Below are positions 63,441-64,000 of a stretch of 64,000 bases of DNA, piece after piece; the stretch's first letter is position 1; every line of letters starts with the position of its first letter. This DNA comes from a virus. The stretch is from positions 1-64,000 of IMG/VR virus record IMGVR_UViG_3300017963_000024, one strand, 5' to 3'. The position numbers were made by a program, and so were the translations under genes. The notes beneath the pieces were generated by a model. That model saw only the letters and a list, made by a program, of their open reading frames with translations, was not told the origin of the DNA and ran no database searches.

Positions 63441-64000
63441 ATGAATCTTTCACAGTGGTTGGAGAAGGCAACTTTTACGACCGACGACATCGACCCCTCG
63501 ATCACCGCAGGAGCAGGTGGGCTTCTCTCTCCGCGTCAGACGCAGCAGTTCCTTCGCATCGCAATCGAAGCACAGGTAATTGCGCGTGAGGCCCGGATCG
63601 AGACTTCCCCCTCTCCGAAGTTCGAGGTTCCCCGGCTGGCAATGGCCGACCGCATCATGCGGGCTGGTGTCGAAGGTGCTCGCGTAGTGGATGGTGACAG
63701 GGTTAAGCCCCGTACCGGACTGATGGAGTTGTCCACGGTCCTCCTGAAGGGCGAAATGCCCGTCACTGACGAACTGTTCGAGGATCAGATCGAACGGGGT
63801 GCCATCGCAGACACTCTGATGATGATGCTCGCACAGGGAGTCGGTCGAGACATCGAAGAACTCGCCATCAAGGGTGACACCGACAGAACGGCAGCCGATG
63901 ACGGTCTGCTCGGAACCAGCGAGCGGGAATTCATGGCGTCGATGGACGGTATCGTCAAGCACGCGCAGGACGACTTCGATGCTGGTGTTCTGGTGGACGC
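63441..64000 (+). CDS. Major capsid protein, partial (N-terminal part)
   Basis: About 186 residues visible; the gene runs off the right edge. ATG 63441 follows GAGGAGAAGAAAC. Start MNLSQWLEKATFTTDDIDPS, then GGLLSPRQTQQFLRI, and strands and helices with MPVTDELFEDQIERG, a pattern of HK97-fold major capsid proteins with a spine helix and E-loop. Position after protease and scaffold supports it. Confidence 0.75.
   Translation, partial: MNLSQWLEKATFTTDDIDPSITAGAGGLLSPRQTQQFLRIAIEAQVIAREARIETSPSPKFEVPRLAMADRIMRAGVEGARVVDGDRVKPRTGLMELSTVLLKGEMPVTDELFEDQIERGAIADTLMMMLAQGVGRDIEELAIKGDTDRTAADDGLLGTSEREFMASMDGIVKHAQDDFDAGVLVD

Overview
The window is a dense, almost wholly rightward-transcribed stretch of a tailed double-stranded DNA phage genome (Caudoviricetes, HK97-type head). 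Evidence: a terminase, portal, prohead protease, scaffold and capsid order at the right end, an endolysin and tail-type proteins at the left end, and a nearly complete phage replication and recombination set between them. Both ends cut through genes, so the genome is longer than 64 kb. The host cannot be named. Promoters are textbook sigma-70 type (TTGACA, 16-18 bp, TATAAT), Shine-Dalgarno sites are strong (AAAGGAGG), and lipobox lipoproteins plus a Thr-Pro repeat stalk point to an ordinary bacterium, probably known only from environmental DNA.

Layout. 0-5 kb: end of a tail gene, three small membrane proteins, an amidase endolysin, a glycine-rich appendage protein, a ParB-DUF4417 fusion and a tiny Arg/Gly-rich protein, closed by a terminator. 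4.9-5.4 kb: the only leftward gene, a C39-like cysteine peptidase with its own promoter. 5.5-33.5 kb: replication and recombination. It holds a UvsW-like helicase, a winged-helix replisome organizer, a DnaC-like loader, a DnaB-like helicase, a Toprim primase, a Ycf46-like AAA module with Ycf35-like, SWIM and DUF2997-like partners, a UDG-exonuclease fusion, a separate family A polymerase palm subunit, a gp32-like SSB, a UvsX/RecA-like recombinase, SbcD and SbcC, a PD-(D/E)XK nuclease and three HNH endonucleases. 33.5-43.8 kb: many small genes. From 38 kb on most are short transcription units, each with its own promoter. 43.9-46.7 kb: a compositionally odd island with three genes, big inverted repeats and terminators. 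46.8-50.9 kb: more small genes. 49-55.6 kb: exported proteins (two lipoproteins, one a zinc metallopeptidase, a dockerin-like protein, a Thr-Pro stalk protein). 55.6-64 kb: small terminase, large terminase interrupted by an intein, portal, XkdF-like protease, Com-like zinc finger, scaffold and capsid.

Four observations stand out. (1) The palindrome AAGCTT, usually as (C)AAAGCTT(TG), occurs about 158 times by my manual count, against about 16 expected. It sits directly after the -35 box in most strong promoters and is densest in the 44-46.5 kb island. This looks like a genome-wide operator or architectural site. (2) The large-terminase intein carries a second gene in another reading frame: a zinc-ribbon, Vsr-like (EDxHD) homing endonuclease with its own Shine-Dalgarno, while the intein frame stays open throughout. 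(3) The Ycf46-like AAA ATPase has its Walker B segment before Walker A, a rearranged order. (4) Two candidate origin or control regions exist: a 3 x 35 bp palindromic iteron array at 38.1 kb and an AT-rich direct-repeat site at 46.6 kb.

In concert, the genes describe a phage that builds its own replisome and T4-like recombination machinery, repairs its DNA (UDG, pyrimidine-dimer glycosylase-like protein), carries several homing nucleases, and expresses small accessory proteins from a field of nearly identical promoters probably controlled together.
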